Assembly: GCF_014650995.1 (NCBI RefSeq) | Contig: NZ_BMWA01000015.1 | Coordinates: forward strand, 124,001-188,000 | DNA length: 64,000 nt | Source: Streptomyces viridiviolaceus | GTDB taxonomy: Bacteria > Actinomycetota > Actinomycetes > Streptomycetales > Streptomycetaceae | Reading direction: 5' to 3' | In this document: piece by piece, positions 49,162 to 57,474 of the stretch | Numbering within the stretch: the first letter of the stretch is position 1 | Layout: every line of letters begins with the position of its first letter | The notes under the pieces: model-generated | The model's database searches: none | What the model was told of the DNA's origin: nothing | Seen by the model: the letters and a program-made list of their open reading frames with translations, nothing else | Made by a program: the position numbers and the translations under genes

Positions 49162-50997
49162 CTACGGCAGGTGCCTCGCCGCGAAGTCCAGCTCCAGCTG
49201 GACCTGCTTGATGCGCTCGTCGACCACCAGTGAGCCGTGCCCCGCGTCGTACCGGTACACCTCGTGGACCGCGCCCCTCGCCTCCAGGCGCTCCACGTAG
49301 TTCTCGATCTGGCGGATCGGGCACCGTGGGTCGTTGACGCCGGCCGAGATGTACACCGGGGCCTTGACCCGGTCGACGTAGGTGATCGGCGAGGACGCCT
49401 CGAAGCGGTCCGGGACCTCCTCGGGGGTGCCGCCGAGCAGCGTGCGGTCCAGGGCCTTCAGGCCCTCCATCTCGTCGTGGTAAGCGGTGACGTAGTCGGC
49501 GACCGGGACCGCGGCGATGCCCAGGGTCCAGGCGTCCGGCTGGGTGCCGATGCCGAGCAGCGTGAGGTAGCCGCCCCACGAGCCGCCGGTGAGGATCAGC
49601 CGGCCGGGGTCGGCGAGGCCGGAGGTGACCGCCCACTCGCGCACCGCCGCGATGTCCTCCAGCTCGATCAGGCCGACCCGGTGCTTCAGGGCGTCGGTCC
49701 AGGCCCGGCCGTACCCGGTGGAGCCGCGGTAGTTGACGCGGACCACCGCGTACCCGTGGTCGACCCAGGCCGCCGGGCCGGCGGCGAAGGAGTCGCTGTC
49801 GTGCCAGGTCGGGCCGCCGTGGATGTCGAACACCGTCGGCAGCGGGCCCGTCGCGCCCGCCGGCTTCTGGACCAGGGCGTGGATACGGCCGCCCGGGCCC
49901 TCCACCCACACGTCCTCCACCGGCACCGAGCCCGGCGACTTCATGCCGGGCGGGTCCAGGACGACCCGGCCCGTGGTGGACCGCACCGCCGAGGGCTCGG
50001 CGGCCGAGGACCACAGGTACTCCACGCTGCCGTCGGGGCGGGCCGACGCCCCGGAGACCGTGCCGGCCGGGGTCGGGATCTCCACCAGCTCGCGGGCGGC
50101 CAGGTCGTAGCGGAACAGCTCGCTGCGGGCCTCGAAGCCGTGCACGATCAGCAGACCGCCGCCGTCGGGGTACCACTCGGCGCTCACGTCGCCGGGCAGC
50201 TCCAGCGCGAGGTCCGTCTGCTCGCCCGTCGCCACGTCCCACACCAGGGGCTCCCAGCGGCCCCGGCGCTGGTGCCCGACGAGCAGACGGGTGTCACCGT
50301 CGACCGGTGCGAAGCCCAGCACCTCCAGTCCCAGCTCCTCGGTGCCGCCCTCGGTGTCGTCCAGCTCGGCGACCACCGACCCGTCGGGGCGCAGGACCCG
50401 CAGCGCGGAGTGCATGGCGTCGCCGTGCTCCGTGTGCTCGATCGCGATCAGCGTGCCGTCGTGGGAGAGGTCACCGACGCCCGCCGACTCACGATGCCGG
50501 TAGATCTCCGCGGGGGCCTCCCCCAGGCGCACGAAGTGGATCGTCGTGCCGTCCTCGTCGGTGGAGCGGCCGATCACCGCCGTGCGGCCGTCCCGGCCGA
50601 GGGCGAGGCCCGCCGGGTAGGAGGGGTCGAGGCCCGGCACCGCCAGCTCGTCCTCGCCGCCCGCGAAGGGCTGGCGGCGCCAGACGCCGAACTCGTCGCC
50701 GTCCTTGTCGTCGAACCACCAGATCCACGTGCCGTCCGGCGAGAGCACGCCGTCCGTCGTGCCGTTGGGCCGGTTCGTCGCCTGCCGCTGCTCGCCGGTC
50801 GAGCGGTCCCAGGCGTACAGCTCGTACGTCCCCGTCGCGTTCGACACGAACAGGGAGCGGTCCGGCGCGTCCTGGGCCCACTCGGGCAGCGACACCCGCG
50901 GCGCCCTGAAGCGCTTCTCCCAGTCCGGCATCTCCTCGCCCTGTTCCCGCCGCTGCTGCCGCTGCTCGTGCGGGACGGACACGTTGCTCTCAGTCAT
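49162..50997 (-). CDS. Prolyl-oligopeptidase-family (S9) peptidase
   Basis: 611 residues. An N-terminal beta-propeller-like region (about 40-380) is followed by an alpha/beta hydrolase: DIHGGPTWHDSDSF (oxyanion), LTGGSWGGYLTL (nucleophile Ser), AGVNDPRCP (Asp) and DAGHGSLV (His). The S9C/acylaminoacyl-peptidase group is the best fit. No signal peptide, so cytoplasmic. The stop codon lies inside an interspersed repeat. ATG 50997 is chosen; an in-frame ATG at 51006 is possible. Confidence 0.9.
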   Translation of the reverse strand: MTESNVSVPHEQRQQRREQGEEMPDWEKRFRAPRVSLPEWAQDAPDRSLFVSNATGTYELYAWDRSTGEQRQATNRPNGTTDGVLSPDGTWIWWFDDKDGDEFGVWRRQPFAGGEDELAVPGLDPSYPAGLALGRDGRTAVIGRSTDEDGTTIHFVRLGEAPAEIYRHRESAGVGDLSHDGTLIAIEHTEHGDAMHSALRVLRPDGSVVAELDDTEGGTEELGLEVLGFAPVDGDTRLLVGHQRRGRWEPLVWDVATGEQTDLALELPGDVSAEWYPDGGGLLIVHGFEARSELFRYDLAARELVEIPTPAGTVSGASARPDGSVEYLWSSAAEPSAVRSTTGRVVLDPPGMKSPGSVPVEDVWVEGPGGRIHALVQKPAGATGPLPTVFDIHGGPTWHDSDSFAAGPAAWVDHGYAVVRVNYRGSTGYGRAWTDALKHRVGLIELEDIAAVREWAVTSGLADPGRLILTGGSWGGYLTLLGIGTQPDAWTLGIAAVPVADYVTAYHDEMEGLKALDRTLLGGTPEEVPDRFEASSPITYVDRVKAPVYISAGVNDPRCPIRQIENYVERLEARGAVHEVYRYDAGHGSLVVDERIKQVQLELDFAARHLP

Positions 50998-51127
50998 GGC
51001 CCCCATACTGCCGCGCCCGGCCGGCAATGCGCGGATCAGCTCGGCCCGTGGACGACGCCGCCCGTCCCGGCCGCGTCGCGCGACCCCGCGGCGAGGCCAC
51101 GCGGCCGTGCCCCGTACCGTGGAGGGC

Positions 51128-51961
51128 GTGTACCGGTTTCTGCTGACACCCCGATGGTGGGGGATCAACGTCTTCGTCGTGCTCGCCATCCCCTTCTGCA
51201 TCTTCATGGGGTCGTGGCAGCTGGGCCGGTTCGAGGACCGGGTGCAGGACCACCACGGCGCGACCACCCAGGCCGAGTCGAACCGCGACGCATCGGCCCG
51301 CCCGCTGGCCGAGCTGCTGCCCGTGGACAAGGCGACGGTCGGCAAGCAGGTCACGGCGAGCGGCCGGTACGGCAAGCAGCTGCTCGTCCCGGACCGTGAG
51401 CTGGACGGCAAGCGCGGCTACTACGTCCTGACACTGCTGCGCACCGACTCCGGACAGGCCCTGCCCGTCGTACGGGGCTGGCTGCCCGGCGACGCCGACC
51501 CGGCGAAGGCCCCGGCCCCGCCCGCCGGCGAGGTCACGGTCACCGGTGCCCTCCAGGCGACCGAGACCCCCGGCGACAACGGCGTCAGCGCCCGCGGCGG
51601 CCTGCCGGCGGGCCAGACCGCGGCGATCAGCACGGCGTCCCTGGTGAACCTCGTGCCGGACGACGTCTACGACGCCTGGGTCACGCTCAACAAGGGCGAC
51701 TCCGGGATGCGGGCCGTACCCGTCAGCGCCCCGCAGAACACGGGGCTGGACCTGAAGGCGTTCCAGAACCTCGGCTACACCGCGGAGTGGTTCGCCTTCG
51801 TGGGCTTCGTGGTCTTCATGTGGTTCCGGCTGCTGCGCCGCGAGGTGGAACTCGCCCGCGACGCCGAGCTGGGCCTCGTCCCCGACGACACGGACGGCAA
51901 CCAGGGCGGGGGCGACACCGAGCGGGAGCCGGAGCCCCGTCCCAGCCCCTCCGGCGTCTGA
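51128..51961 (+). CDS. SURF1-family membrane protein
   Basis: 277 residues. SURF1 pattern: N-terminal membrane segment (about 8-30) followed by GSWQLGRFE, a soluble central part (RGYYVLTLLRTDSGQALPVVRGWLP) and a C-terminal membrane segment (about 214-236), then an acidic/Pro-rich tail. SURF1 proteins assist cytochrome c oxidase assembly. GTG 51128 is used; GTG 51119 in the same frame is equally possible since GGAGGG lies between them. Confidence 0.88.
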   Translation: MYRFLLTPRWWGINVFVVLAIPFCIFMGSWQLGRFEDRVQDHHGATTQAESNRDASARPLAELLPVDKATVGKQVTASGRYGKQLLVPDRELDGKRGYYVLTLLRTDSGQALPVVRGWLPGDADPAKAPAPPAGEVTVTGALQATETPGDNGVSARGGLPAGQTAAISTASLVNLVPDDVYDAWVTLNKGDSGMRAVPVSAPQNTGLDLKAFQNLGYTAEWFAFVGFVVFMWFRLLRREVELARDAELGLVPDDTDGNQGGGDTEREPEPRPSPSGV

Positions 51962-52000
51962 GACCGCCCGAGGTCCCCGAGGGCGGGCGGCAGACCGGCC

Positions 52001-53203
52001 CTACTCCGCCGCCAGCACGCCCGTCCAGTACACGGTCCCCGCGCAGGCGTCGGACACCGTGGCCGTCGCCGAGGCCGAACCCGGCTCCGGGGTGTACGTC
52101 ACCGCCACGCTCCCGTCGGCCGGGGCGTCCTCACCGACCAGCTGCGTCGTGGTGCCGGTCTCGCCTCCCGTGACCGTTCCACTGTCGGCGGTGGCGTCCG
52201 CGGTGGGCGACGGCTCGGGCGAGGGGCCGCCCGTGCTGCCCCCGTCCGTGGTGCCGCCCGTGGTGGGACAGGTCTCCGAAGGCACCCACGCGAACTGCAC
52301 CTCGTACGCGGCGCCCGACGCCAGTGTCAGCGAGCCGGACTCCAGGGACGGGTCGGGCAGCCCGGCCGCGGCGTCCCCGGCGGCATGCCGTGCCGTCCCG
52401 ATCCTGGTCGCGTCCGCGGCGCCCTGCGGGGCGACGGTCACGGCACCGGGGCCGGTGACGGTGCAGCCGTCGGAGGAGACGTTCGTGACACGGAAGGAGC
52501 CGTAGACCGCGCCCGTGGAGTCGGGGGCCGCGCTGCTCGCGACGGCCGGGCCGAGCTGCTGCGCCGTGCACGGCGGCACGTCGGCCGCGGCGCTCGACGA
52601 GGGGTCGGCGCCAGCGGTCGCCCCCGTGGCGGCACCGGTCTCCTTCTCCTTGGGCTTCTCCTTCGGGTCCGCCTTGTCCGTGCCCTCGGCCGTCCCGGAG
52701 GAACCCGCGATGCCGCTCTGGCCGCCGGCCGGGTCCTTGCCCTGACCGGAGCCGCCCTGCGCCTGGGAGGCGTTGCCCGCCACCGAGGGGTTGGCACCCG
52801 GGCCACTGGAGTTGGAGACGTGCACGAGGGCCGGGACCGCGGTGCCGATGAAGAGGGCGGCGGCCGCCATGCCGACCGCGGCCTGACGCTTGCGGGCCCG
52901 CCGGGCGGGCACCGCCCGCCGCAGGTGCTCGAGCGTGCCGTCGCCCGGCTCCAGGTCCTGCACCGCCTGGTGCAGCATCCTGCGCAGTGCCAGCTCGTCC
53001 GAGGCGAGCCCGTCGGGGCCCTGAGTGTCGGGCCCCCGGGTTTCGGGGCCCTGTTCGGCGGGGCCGTGGTTCACAGTTCCGTTCCCAGCGTGCGTGTGCT
53101 TCGGCTCTTGCCCATCCTGCCCGGTCGGCTCGGCAGGCCCGTTCCCCTCGCCGCGCGCCTGCCCGTCCGGGCCGTCGCGCCGCGCTTCGTGGCCGTCGCT
53201 CAT
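52001..53203 (-). CDS. Membrane protein encoded with an ECF sigma factor (possible anti-sigma)
   Basis: 400 residues. The N-terminal about 115 residues are cytoplasmic, rich in Gly/Pro/Gln, with a short helical part (SDELALRRMLHQAVQDLEPGDGTLEHLRRAVPARRARKRQA). One membrane segment (about 108-128) precedes an extracellular region with a Ser/Gly/Lys linker and a DUF4232-like beta domain with paired cysteines (PPCTAQQLG, DGCTVTGP, SETCPTT, SDACAG). The start overlaps the sigma-factor stop by 4 nt. Topology fits an anti-sigma factor, but no ZAS zinc motif is present. Confidence 0.7.
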   Translation of the reverse strand: MSDGHEARRDGPDGQARGEGNGPAEPTGQDGQEPKHTHAGNGTVNHGPAEQGPETRGPDTQGPDGLASDELALRRMLHQAVQDLEPGDGTLEHLRRAVPARRARKRQAAVGMAAAALFIGTAVPALVHVSNSSGPGANPSVAGNASQAQGGSGQGKDPAGGQSGIAGSSGTAEGTDKADPKEKPKEKETGAATGATAGADPSSSAAADVPPCTAQQLGPAVASSAAPDSTGAVYGSFRVTNVSSDGCTVTGPGAVTVAPQGAADATRIGTARHAAGDAAAGLPDPSLESGSLTLASGAAYEVQFAWVPSETCPTTGGTTDGGSTGGPSPEPSPTADATADSGTVTGGETGTTTQLVGEDAPADGSVAVTYTPEPGSASATATVSDACAGTVYWTGVLAAE

Positions 53204-53874
53204 GCCGGCTCCCCCATGGCCAGCCTGAGCGCCGCGATCCCGCGCGAACCGTACGCCTTGACCGAGCCCAGCGATATGCCGAGCGTCTCGGCGACCTGTG
53301 CCTCGGTCATGTCGGCGAAGTAGCGCAGGACCAGTACCTCGCGCTGCCGGCGCTGGAGTCCCTTCATCGCCTTGATCAGGGAGTCGCGCTCCAACTGGTC
53401 GTAGGCGCCCTCCTCCGCGCTCGCCATGTCCGGCATCGGCTTCGACAGCAGTTTGAGGCCGAGGATGCGGCGGCGCAGCGCCGAACGCGACAGGTTGACG
53501 ACCGTCTGACGCAGGTACGCCAGCGTCTTCTCGGGGTCGCGGACGCGTTTGCGTGCCGAGTGGACGCGGATGAACGCCTCCTGGACGACGTCCTCGCAGG
53601 AGGCGGTGTCGTCGAGGAGAAGCGCCGCGAGGCCGAGCAGTGACCGGTAGTGGGCACGGTAGGTCTCGGTGAGGTGGTCGACGGTGGTACCCGCCGCCAC
53701 GACGTCCTCGGCGCTGTCGCGCTGGTTCGATATGCGGGCCGGCCGCGCTGCGGGCATGGGCGCGATCACCGGCATGCCACCGGCCGCACCGGCCACGCGG
53801 GGACGGACGGGCCGACCGGGTGCCCGCAACGAGGGGCCCCGCGTCGAAGCGGTGAATTCGAGTACCTCTGCCAC
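53200..53874 (-). CDS. ECF-type RNA polymerase sigma factor
   Basis: 224 residues from GTG 53874. Region 2 is LTETYRAHYRSLLGLAALLLDDTASCEDVVQEAFIRVHSARKRVRDPEKTLAYLRQTVVNLSRSALRRR; region 4 is LQRRQREVLVLRYFADMTEAQVAETLGISLGSVKAYGSRGIAALRLAM. An about 60-residue N-terminal extension precedes region 2, so an internal start (for example the Met of MPVIAPMPAARP) is possible. It is translationally coupled to the membrane protein downstream. Confidence 0.9.
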   Translation of the reverse strand: MAEVLEFTASTRGPSLRAPGRPVRPRVAGAAGGMPVIAPMPAARPARISNQRDSAEDVVAAGTTVDHLTETYRAHYRSLLGLAALLLDDTASCEDVVQEAFIRVHSARKRVRDPEKTLAYLRQTVVNLSRSALRRRILGLKLLSKPMPDMASAEEGAYDQLERDSLIKAMKGLQRRQREVLVLRYFADMTEAQVAETLGISLGSVKAYGSRGIAALRLAMGEPA

Positions 53875-54042
53875 GCCAGTTGGACACGCGCACCCCCGCG
53901 AGGGTTGTACGCGCCGCGCGTCACGTTCCGGTCGGTGTCCGTGCCGGCCGACGCCACCGGCCACGTTCTCGCGTCAGGCAGCACGACTGACGGTGCATCA
54001 TTGGCCCTCATGCGTCCCGCTCTTCCCCTATGTTCCGTATGA

Positions 54043-54161
54043 CCGGGCGTCCCCACGCCCGGCCCTCGGCGTCCCCACGCCGAGGCACGCGTCCGGCGTG
54101 CCCTGGAGGGGCGACCGCAAAGACGCTCCCCGCCCTCCGCGTGGTTGCGGAGGGCGGGGAG
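54043..54161. repeat. Four consecutive hairpins, the last a terminator for asd
   Basis: Hairpins: 54043-54050 with 54055-54062 (8 bp, loop CCCC); 54064-54072 with 54077-54085 (9 bp, loop CCCC); 54084-54090 with 54096-54102 (7 bp); 54126-54140 with 54147-54161 (15 bp perfect, 6-nt loop). The last lies about 115 nt after the asd stop on the - strand and should terminate the lysC-asd operon. The first two share the core GGCGTCCCCACGCC. Confidence 0.75.
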
Positions 54162-54274
54162 GAAATCCTCTGATGCCGCAGGGGGCCGGTACAAGTGGTC
54201 CGGATCATCTTCCGGATCACATCTGCTTCACGGATCCTACAAACGAACCCCGCATCAGCCAGCGGTTTTCCCGC

Positions 54275-55351
54275 TCAGCCGAGCTCTGCCGCCACCAGCT
54301 CGGCGATCTGCGCGGTGTTCAGCGCGGCTCCCTTGCGCAGATTGTCGCCGCACACGAAGAGTTCGAGCGCCGTGGGGTCGTCCAGCGCCCGCCGCACCCT
54401 GCCGACCCACGTCGGATCGGTGCCCACCGCGTCGGCGGGGGTGGGGAACTCCCCCGCGGCCGGATTGTCGAAGAGCACGACACCGGGCGCGGTGGCCAGG
54501 ATCTCCCGGGCCCGGTCGACGGTGACCTCGCTCTCGAAGCGCGCGTGCACGGTCAGGGAGTGCGTGGTGATCACCGGCACCCGTACGCACGTCACGGCGA
54601 CGGGAAGCTGCGGCAGCCCGAGGATCTTGCGGGACTCGTCCCGCACCTTCATCTCCTCCGACGACCAGCCGTCCTCGCGGAGCGACCCGGCCCACGGCAC
54701 GACGTTCAGCGCGACCGGCTCCGGGAACGGCCCGGTGTCGTCGCCGACCGCCCGCCGCACGTCACCGGGGCTGGTCCCCAGCTCCGTACCGGCCACCAGG
54801 GACAGCTGCCGGCGCAGCGTCTCGACGCCTTCCCGCCCGGCCCCGCTCACCGCCTGGTACGAGGAGACGACCAGCTCGCGCAGCCCGAACTCGGCGTGCA
54901 GCGCGCCCAGCGCCACGATCATGGACAGCGTCGTGCAGTTGGGGTTGGCGACGATCCCGCGCGGGCGCATCCGCACGGCGTGCGGATTGACCTCGGGTAC
55001 GACGAGCGGCACGTCCGGGTCCATCCGGAACGCGCCGGAGTTGTCGACCACCACCACGCCCTTGGCGGCGGCGACCGGCGCCCACTGGGCCGCGACCTCG
55101 TCGGGTACGTCGAACATGGCGACGTCGACGCCGTCGAAGGCCTCCTCGGTGAGCGCCGCCACCTCGACCTCCTCACCGCGCACGGCCAGCTTGCGGCCGG
55201 CCGAGCGCGGCGAGGCGATCAGACGGATGTCGCCCCAGATGTCCGCGTGCTGGGACAGGATCTGGAGCATGACCGAACCGACCGCTCCGGTCGCTCCCAC
55301 GACCGCGAGCGTCGGTCGTCCGGCCCGCCCCGGCCGTTCGGTCTCGGCCAT
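54275..55351 (-). CDS. asd: Aspartate-semialdehyde dehydrogenase
   Basis: 358 residues. NADP-binding VVGATGAVGSVMLQIL at the N-terminus and catalytic Cys139 in ANPNCTT; the substrate-binding region includes SSYQAVSGAGREG. It reduces aspartyl phosphate to the semialdehyde on the way to lysine (diaminopimelate), threonine and methionine. The ATG at 55351 shares one base with the lysC stop (TGATG), so the two are coupled. Confidence 0.94.
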   Translation of the reverse strand: MAETERPGRAGRPTLAVVGATGAVGSVMLQILSQHADIWGDIRLIASPRSAGRKLAVRGEEVEVAALTEEAFDGVDVAMFDVPDEVAAQWAPVAAAKGVVVVDNSGAFRMDPDVPLVVPEVNPHAVRMRPRGIVANPNCTTLSMIVALGALHAEFGLRELVVSSYQAVSGAGREGVETLRRQLSLVAGTELGTSPGDVRRAVGDDTGPFPEPVALNVVPWAGSLREDGWSSEEMKVRDESRKILGLPQLPVAVTCVRVPVITTHSLTVHARFESEVTVDRAREILATAPGVVLFDNPAAGEFPTPADAVGTDPTWVGRVRRALDDPTALELFVCGDNLRKGAALNTAQIAELVAAELG

Positions 55352-55872
55352 CAGCGGCCGGTGCCTCCGTAGACGACGGCCTCGTCGCTGTCGGAGTCCA
55401 GCCCGAAGGCGGTGTGCACGGCCCGGACCGCCTCGGGGACGTCGTCCTTGCGGGTGACGACCGAGATGCGGATCTCGGAGGTCGAGATCAGCTCGATGTT
55501 CACGCCGGCGTCGGACAGGGCGGTGAAGAAGTCGGCGGTGACACCGGGGTTGGTCTTCATCCCGGCGCCCACCAGCGAGATCTTCCCGATCTGGTCGTCG
55601 TAGCGCAGCGAGTCGAAGCCGATGCCGGACCGGTTCTTCTCCAGGGCGTCGATGGCCTTGCGGCCCTCGGTCTTCGGCAGCGTGAAGGAGATGTCCGTCA
55701 GGCCCGTCGAGGCGGCGGACACGTTCTGCACGACCATGTCGATGTTGATCTCGGCGTCCGCGATCGTCCGGAAGATCGCGGCGGCCTCGCCCGGCTTGTC
55801 CGGCACACCGACGACCGTGATCTTGGCCTCGGAGGTGTCGTGCGCGACACCGGAGATGAGCGCCTGCTCCAC
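55351..55872 (-). CDS. Aspartokinase beta subunit from internal start
   Basis: 173 residues beginning GTG 55872 (VEQALISGVAHDTSEAKITVVG), with AAGGGG at 55886-55881, 8 nt upstream. It covers only the two ACT domains. In Corynebacterium and other Gram-positives lysC makes such an in-frame beta subunit at the equivalent place, forming an alpha2beta2 enzyme. Confidence 0.7.
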   Translation of the reverse strand: MEQALISGVAHDTSEAKITVVGVPDKPGEAAAIFRTIADAEINIDMVVQNVSAASTGLTDISFTLPKTEGRKAIDALEKNRSGIGFDSLRYDDQIGKISLVGAGMKTNPGVTADFFTALSDAGVNIELISTSEIRISVVTRKDDVPEAVRAVHTAFGLDSDSDEAVVYGGTGR

Positions 55873-56628
55873 CTGCTTGTCCCCTTGGTTGATCGGCTCG
55901 CTGCTGACCCACGTCCCCTGCAGCCCGCTGAAGGAGGAGCGCACGTGAATCGGGATGTTGTACCGGCGGGCGTACTCCACACAGCGGTGGAGCAGCACCT
56001 TCGACCCGGAGGCGGCCAGTTCGAGCATGTCCTCGAACGAGATCCAGTCGATCTTCCGGGCCTTCTTCACCACGCGCGGGTCGGCGGTGAACACGCCGTC
56101 GACGTCGGTGTAGATCTCACACACGTCCGCGTCGAGCGCGGCGGCGAGCGCGACGGCGGTGGTGTCGGAGCCGCCCCGCCCCAGCGTGGTGATGTCCTTG
56201 CTGTCCTGGCTCACGCCCTGGAAGCCGGCCACGATGGCGATGTTGCCCTCGTCCACGGAGGTGCGGATACGGCCCGGCGTGACGTCGATGATCCGGGCTT
56301 TGTTGTGGACCGAGTCGGTGATGACACCTGCCTGGCTGCCGGTGAAGGACTGGGCCTCGTGGCCCAGGTTTTTGATCGCCATGGCCAGCAGGGCCATGGA
56401 GATCCGCTCTCCGGCGGTCAGCAGCATGTCGAGCTCGCGCCCGGCAGGCATCGGGGAAACCTGCTCGGCGAGATCGATCAGCTCGTCCGTCGTGTCGCCC
56501 ATCGCGGAAACGACCGCAACCACCTGGTTGCCGTTCTGCTTCGCTTCCACGATCCGCTTGGCGACGCGCTTGATGCCCTCGGCATCGGCTACGGAGGAGC
56601 CTCCGTACTTCTGCACGACAAGGCCCAC
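55351..56628 (-). CDS. lysC: Aspartokinase (alpha subunit)
   Basis: 425 residues. KYGGSS at 7-12 is the kinase signature. The amino-acid-kinase domain runs to about residue 250 and two ACT domains complete the C-terminus (regulatory binding of lysine/threonine). It phosphorylates aspartate, the first step of the aspartate pathway. It is co-transcribed with asd. An internal in-frame start at 55872 should produce a separate beta subunit. Confidence 0.95.
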   Translation of the reverse strand: MGLVVQKYGGSSVADAEGIKRVAKRIVEAKQNGNQVVAVVSAMGDTTDELIDLAEQVSPMPAGRELDMLLTAGERISMALLAMAIKNLGHEAQSFTGSQAGVITDSVHNKARIIDVTPGRIRTSVDEGNIAIVAGFQGVSQDSKDITTLGRGGSDTTAVALAAALDADVCEIYTDVDGVFTADPRVVKKARKIDWISFEDMLELAASGSKVLLHRCVEYARRYNIPIHVRSSFSGLQGTWVSSEPINQGDKQVEQALISGVAHDTSEAKITVVGVPDKPGEAAAIFRTIADAEINIDMVVQNVSAASTGLTDISFTLPKTEGRKAIDALEKNRSGIGFDSLRYDDQIGKISLVGAGMKTNPGVTADFFTALSDAGVNIELISTSEIRISVVTRKDDVPEAVRAVHTAFGLDSDSDEAVVYGGTGR

Positions 56629-56833
56629 GTGCGCTCCTCGCTCATTCCGTCTCTTTCCGCACGTACGTATATGTACTGCGGTCGGCTCAGTCTATCGAGC
56701 GTCCGAAATTCCCCCCTGCGATACCGCATGGTGAGACTCCCGGTCCCTCGTTCGTCCAGGCAGGCTCATGCCCAGGCAGATGCCGGTCACTCGGGAAAGT
56801 GCGGTGTGTCACAGGTTCACAAGCGGGAGCCGC

Positions 56834-57412
56834 TCAGGCCGCGAGTTCTTTGAGGGGCTCGGTGTCCAGGGTGATGCCGACGGGGTCGGGGAGCTTCACG
56901 GATGCGCCGAAGGGCAGCTTTTCCGTGTGGCGGTAGCGACCGTCCTCGGGTTGGTTGAACACGACGACGGAGCAGTCGTCGCGGTCGATGAGGAGGTAGA
57001 CAGGGATGCCTGCAGAGGCGTAGACATCGGGTTTCTCGACCCGGTCGCGCTGATGTGTGTCGGAGTCGTACGACGTGACCTCCACCGCCATGAGCACGCC
57101 TTCCGCATCAGACCAGTCCCCGTGCCCCCTGATGAATCCGAACGGTGCGAGAACGCCGTCCGGGCGCGCCCGCCCCCTGCGGTACTTCTCGACTTGCATG
57201 CCACGGTCGGCGTAGAGCCACAGCTCCGGCCGGTGCTGCATGCACAGCCGTTGCAACCAGGCGATGATCTGGTCGTGGTTGCCGTCCGTCACTGCCTTGA
57301 CCTGGACCTTCCCGTGGATGAACTCCAGCCGCACGGTCTCCGGGGCATGGCGTTCCAGTTGCTCGAACTCCTCGACGGACATCTGCGGCTGGTGCTCGGT
57401 CCTGGCGGTCAT
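56834..57412 (-). CDS. Uma2-family (DUF820) restriction-endonuclease-like protein
   Basis: 192 residues: MSVEEFEQLERHAPETVRLEFIHGKVQV at the start, RPDGVLAPFGF and AVEVTSYDSDTHQRDRVEKPDVYASAGIPVYLLID in the middle. The Glu/Asp...ExT...K arrangement is the PD-(D/E)XK fold of the Uma2 family, which is expanded in Streptomyces with no established role. ATG 57412 is chosen. Confidence 0.86.
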   Translation of the reverse strand: MTARTEHQPQMSVEEFEQLERHAPETVRLEFIHGKVQVKAVTDGNHDQIIAWLQRLCMQHRPELWLYADRGMQVEKYRRGRARPDGVLAPFGFIRGHGDWSDAEGVLMAVEVTSYDSDTHQRDRVEKPDVYASAGIPVYLLIDRDDCSVVVFNQPEDGRYRHTEKLPFGASVKLPDPVGITLDTEPLKELAA

Positions 57413-57474
57413 GGCGTCGCCTCCTCGACACCATGGTGCCCCGACCGGCGCCTCCTGCACGCTCACAGCGCCTC

